Below, one piece after another: positions 6,156 to 7,809 of a DNA stretch of 7,809 nt; within the stretch, counting starts at the first letter, position 1; each line of letters opens with the position of its first letter. Source of the DNA: Spirochaetaceae bacterium (GTDB lineage Bacteria > Spirochaetota > Spirochaetia > JABEVK01); NCBI GenBank assembly GCA_023265735.1, contig JAHFSN010000081.1, positions 1-7,809 on the forward strand, given 5' to 3'. The notes under the pieces were generated by a model. The model ran no database searches. It had not been told where the DNA came from and saw nothing but the letters and a program-made list of their open reading frames with translations. A program made the position numbers and the translations under genes.

Positions 6156-6164
6156 TGCTAGATT
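6156..6164 (+). promoter_or_regulatory. nrdB promoter with extended -10
   Basis: TGCTAGATT combines an extended -10 TG with TAGATT (6159-6164, four of six). The -35 position 17 bp upstream (TAGCTG, 6136-6141) is poor and lies inside NrdR box 2, as expected when an extended -10 compensates. Transcription would start near 6171, just ahead of the GAGAGG ribosome binding site (6175-6180). Confidence 0.5.
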
Positions 6165-6186
6165 GGGTCTAAATGAGAGGCCGCCG

Positions 6187-7179
6187 ATGAGCATCATCAA
6201 CAACTCGAAAACTGACCCGAACAAGATCCTTCCCATGACCTACCTTTGGGCCCGACAGCACTACAAGGACGGCGTGGCCAACAACTGGGTTCCCGAAGAA
6301 ATCCCCATGCAGGACGACATCGAGCAGTGGAAGAGTCCCAACTCCCTGACCGACGAGGAACGGCGGCTGATCTATTGGAACCTGGGCTTCTTCAGCACGG
6401 CCGAGAGCCTGACCGCCAACAACATCGTCTTGGCGGTGTACAACCACGTGACCAACCCCGAGTGCCGCCAGTACATCCTGCGCCAGGCCTTCGAAGAGGC
6501 CATCCACACCGATACCTTCATCTACTGCTGCGACAGCCTGGGCCTCGACCCCGAACAGATCTACACCATGTACCAGTCCATTCCCTCCATCAAGGAGAAG
6601 GACGACTTCGTGGTGGAGCTCACCAAGAGCGTATTTGACCCCAACTTCAACACGATTGGGGACGGGAACGTCCAAGCGTTTGTCCACGACCTGGTCGGCT
6701 ACTACGTCATCATGGAAGGCGTCTTCTTCTACGCTGGCTTCGCCATGATGCTGGCCCTCAAACGTCAGAGGAAGATGATCGGAATCGGCGAGCAGTTCGA
6801 ATACATCATGCGCGACGAGTCGATTCACTTGAACTTCGGCTGTGACCTCATCAACACCATCGTGGCCGAGTTCCCCCAGATCTGGACCCCGGCCTTCAAG
6901 GAGGAGATCACGGGCCTCATCAAGAAAGCCGTGGAACTCGAGAAGACCTACGCCCGGGACGCCTGTCCCGGGGGCATCCTGGGGATCAACAGCGAACAGT
7001 TCTGCGACTACGTCGAGCACATCGCCGACCGCCGCCTCGAACGGATCGGCTTGGCCAAGGTCTACGATACCGAGAATCCCTTCCCCTGGATGAGCCAGGC
7101 CACCGACCTGTCCAAGGAGAAGAATTTCTTCGAAACCCGGGTGACCGAATATCAAACCGGCGGTCTCGACTGGGACTAG
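6187..7179 (+). CDS. nrdB: Ribonucleotide reductase class I beta subunit, class Ic (Phe-type)
   Basis: The 330-aa ferritin-like protein supplies the oxidising cofactor that lets the alpha subunit reduce ribonucleoside diphosphates to deoxy forms. The six metal ligands are visible: E73, E104, H107, E177, E211 and H214. The residue four after H107, where standard NrdB has the radical tyrosine, is F111. From remembered sequence, all these positions sit 16 below their Chlamydia trachomatis class Ic equivalents (E89, E120, H123, F127, E193, E227, H230), as do Y206 (Y222) and C-terminal Y322 (Y338). The class Ic enzyme uses a Mn(IV)/Fe(III) cofactor in place of a tyrosyl radical, so the same is inferred here. 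ATG 6187 is chosen because GAGAGG lies six bases upstream; the in-frame TTG at 6163 falls within the promoter -10. The gene stands alone, with NrdR boxes upstream and no nrdA in view. Confidence 0.95.
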   Translation: MSIINNSKTDPNKILPMTYLWARQHYKDGVANNWVPEEIPMQDDIEQWKSPNSLTDEERRLIYWNLGFFSTAESLTANNIVLAVYNHVTNPECRQYILRQAFEEAIHTDTFIYCCDSLGLDPEQIYTMYQSIPSIKEKDDFVVELTKSVFDPNFNTIGDGNVQAFVHDLVGYYVIMEGVFFYAGFAMMLALKRQRKMIGIGEQFEYIMRDESIHLNFGCDLINTIVAEFPQIWTPAFKEEITGLIKKAVELEKTYARDACPGGILGINSEQFCDYVEHIADRRLERIGLAKVYDTENPFPWMSQATDLSKEKNFFETRVTEYQTGGLDWD

Positions 7180-7180
7180 G

Positions 7181-7809
7181 TTACTCCCACGTCAGCCCCA
7201 CGTTGACGCCCGTGGGCGGGGGGCCGATGGCGACGGTGAGTTCGGAGGCCGGCACGAGGGGGTGAGTGTCGGCCAGATCGGCGCGGTTGGGCCAAGACCA
7301 TGAGTAACCCGTGAGCCCCGTGGTGGGAACCCACGCACTGTCGAGACCCTGGAGGCAAAGGGCGGCACCCACGAGCTGGACGATCACCGTGGCCCCGGAA
7401 CCAGGAACCGTGCCTGTGGCATCGGCCGACCAATCGTCGGGGGTTCCGGACACGGTGGTCATTTCCCGGTACCCATTCCAGAGTTCGACGGACTTGAACC
7501 GCGGACGATTGGTGGTGGAAGGCCCCGAAAGCTGCATGCCGACCCGGGGGTTCCTCGTCTTGCCGGCCGTGGACACTGCCAGAGTTCCCTTCCAGTAGCC
7601 GGGTCCGGGGGCCGAAAGGGTGACGTCGATGGACTTGAGGACGAAGTCGACCTGGGTCCGCTGTCCCAGGGTGACCGTCACGGTCTCCACTGTAGCCGAC
7701 CCGACGAGGTAGGCCGTGGCCGACCCCGAGGACCGTTTGACCCCGGCCAGGATGGTGGCCCGGTAGACGCCGGGGTCCACCCCAACGGCTTGGCCGGAAC
7801 CGGAATCCA
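7181..7809 (-). CDS. Unidentified beta-rich protein, possibly exported (partial at right edge)
   Basis: The frame is open to the right edge, so the N-terminus is missing; the GTG at 7780 is probably an internal valine. The visible 208 residues are rich in Ser, Thr, Gly, Val and Pro with alternating hydrophobic strands (for example SATVETVTVTLGQRTQVDFVLKSIDVTLSAPG) and no evident catalytic motif. This looks like one or more Ig-like or carboxypeptidase-regulatory-like beta-sandwich domains of an extracellular or periplasmic protein, but no family is recognised and no signal peptide can be seen because that end is absent. There is one cysteine and several tryptophans. The TAA stop (7183-7181) is one base from the nrdB stop, in convergent arrangement. 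Confidence 0.65.
   Translation of the reverse strand, partial: DSGSGQAVGVDPGVYRATILAGVKRSSGSATAYLVGSATVETVTVTLGQRTQVDFVLKSIDVTLSAPGPGYWKGTLAVSTAGKTRNPRVGMQLSGPSTTNRPRFKSVELWNGYREMTTVSGTPDDWSADATGTVPGSGATVIVQLVGAALCLQGLDSAWVPTTGLTGYSWSWPNRADLADTHPLVPASELTVAIGPPPTGVNVGLTWE

Noticed and set aside
6169..7155. Minus-strand open frame of 328 codons opposite nrdB
   Set aside because: It is an antisense shadow of a highly conserved gene, with no recognisable motif and no start signals.

Overview
The window is a GC-rich chromosomal stretch from a bacterium, probably Gram-negative. It is densely packed with short intergenic gaps and shows no mobile element, tRNA, rRNA or CRISPR array. Gene content (Rsm22-like protein, soluble hybrid kinase, Phe-type class Ic ribonucleotide reductase subunit) and base composition are compatible with Acidobacteriota (Holophagae-like) or a deltaproteobacterium-like lineage. 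That placement is a guess from style and was not tested by any search.

Left part (1-1782): the C-terminal half of a major facilitator efflux protein enters from the left edge on +. It converges on, and overlaps by 116 bp, a minus-strand gene for an Rsm22/METTL17-type methyltransferase-like protein with a recognisable iron-sulfur cysteine set. This gene diverges from a tetR-family gene across only 62 bp. Those 62 bp hold a perfect 16-bp palindrome (operator), a very good sigma70-type promoter for tetR and a plausible back-to-back promoter for the methyltransferase. In both directions the predicted transcription start falls on or next to the ATG, so both transcripts may be leaderless.

Middle (1783-5316): the TetR regulator is followed by an intracellular GH13 (alpha-amylase superfamily) glucanohydrolase. 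A second, 20-bp imperfect palindrome sharing the 7-bp half-site CTATACC with the first lies immediately in front of the GH13 ribosome binding site. This suggests that the TetR protein controls both itself and the glycosidase. A soluble PAS - histidine kinase - receiver hybrid protein follows on the same strand.

Right part (5317-7809): an RluA-family pseudouridine synthase starts at a TTG codon behind a near-consensus promoter. Next is the beta subunit of a class I ribonucleotide reductase whose radical-site tyrosine is replaced by phenylalanine, as in the Chlamydia trachomatis class Ic enzyme. Upstream of it sit a near-perfect NrdR box and a degenerate second box 16 bp away, overlapping the promoter. 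No alpha subunit gene is in the window. A convergent, unidentified, beta-rich protein gene (N-terminus beyond the right edge) ends one base from the nrdB stop codon.

The genes do not form one pathway. The best linked units are tetR with the GH13 gene, and the NrdR-box region with nrdB. I see no wholly new system; the most notable items are the tyrosine-less NrdB under probable NrdR control and the paired TetR operators with leaderless divergent promoters.
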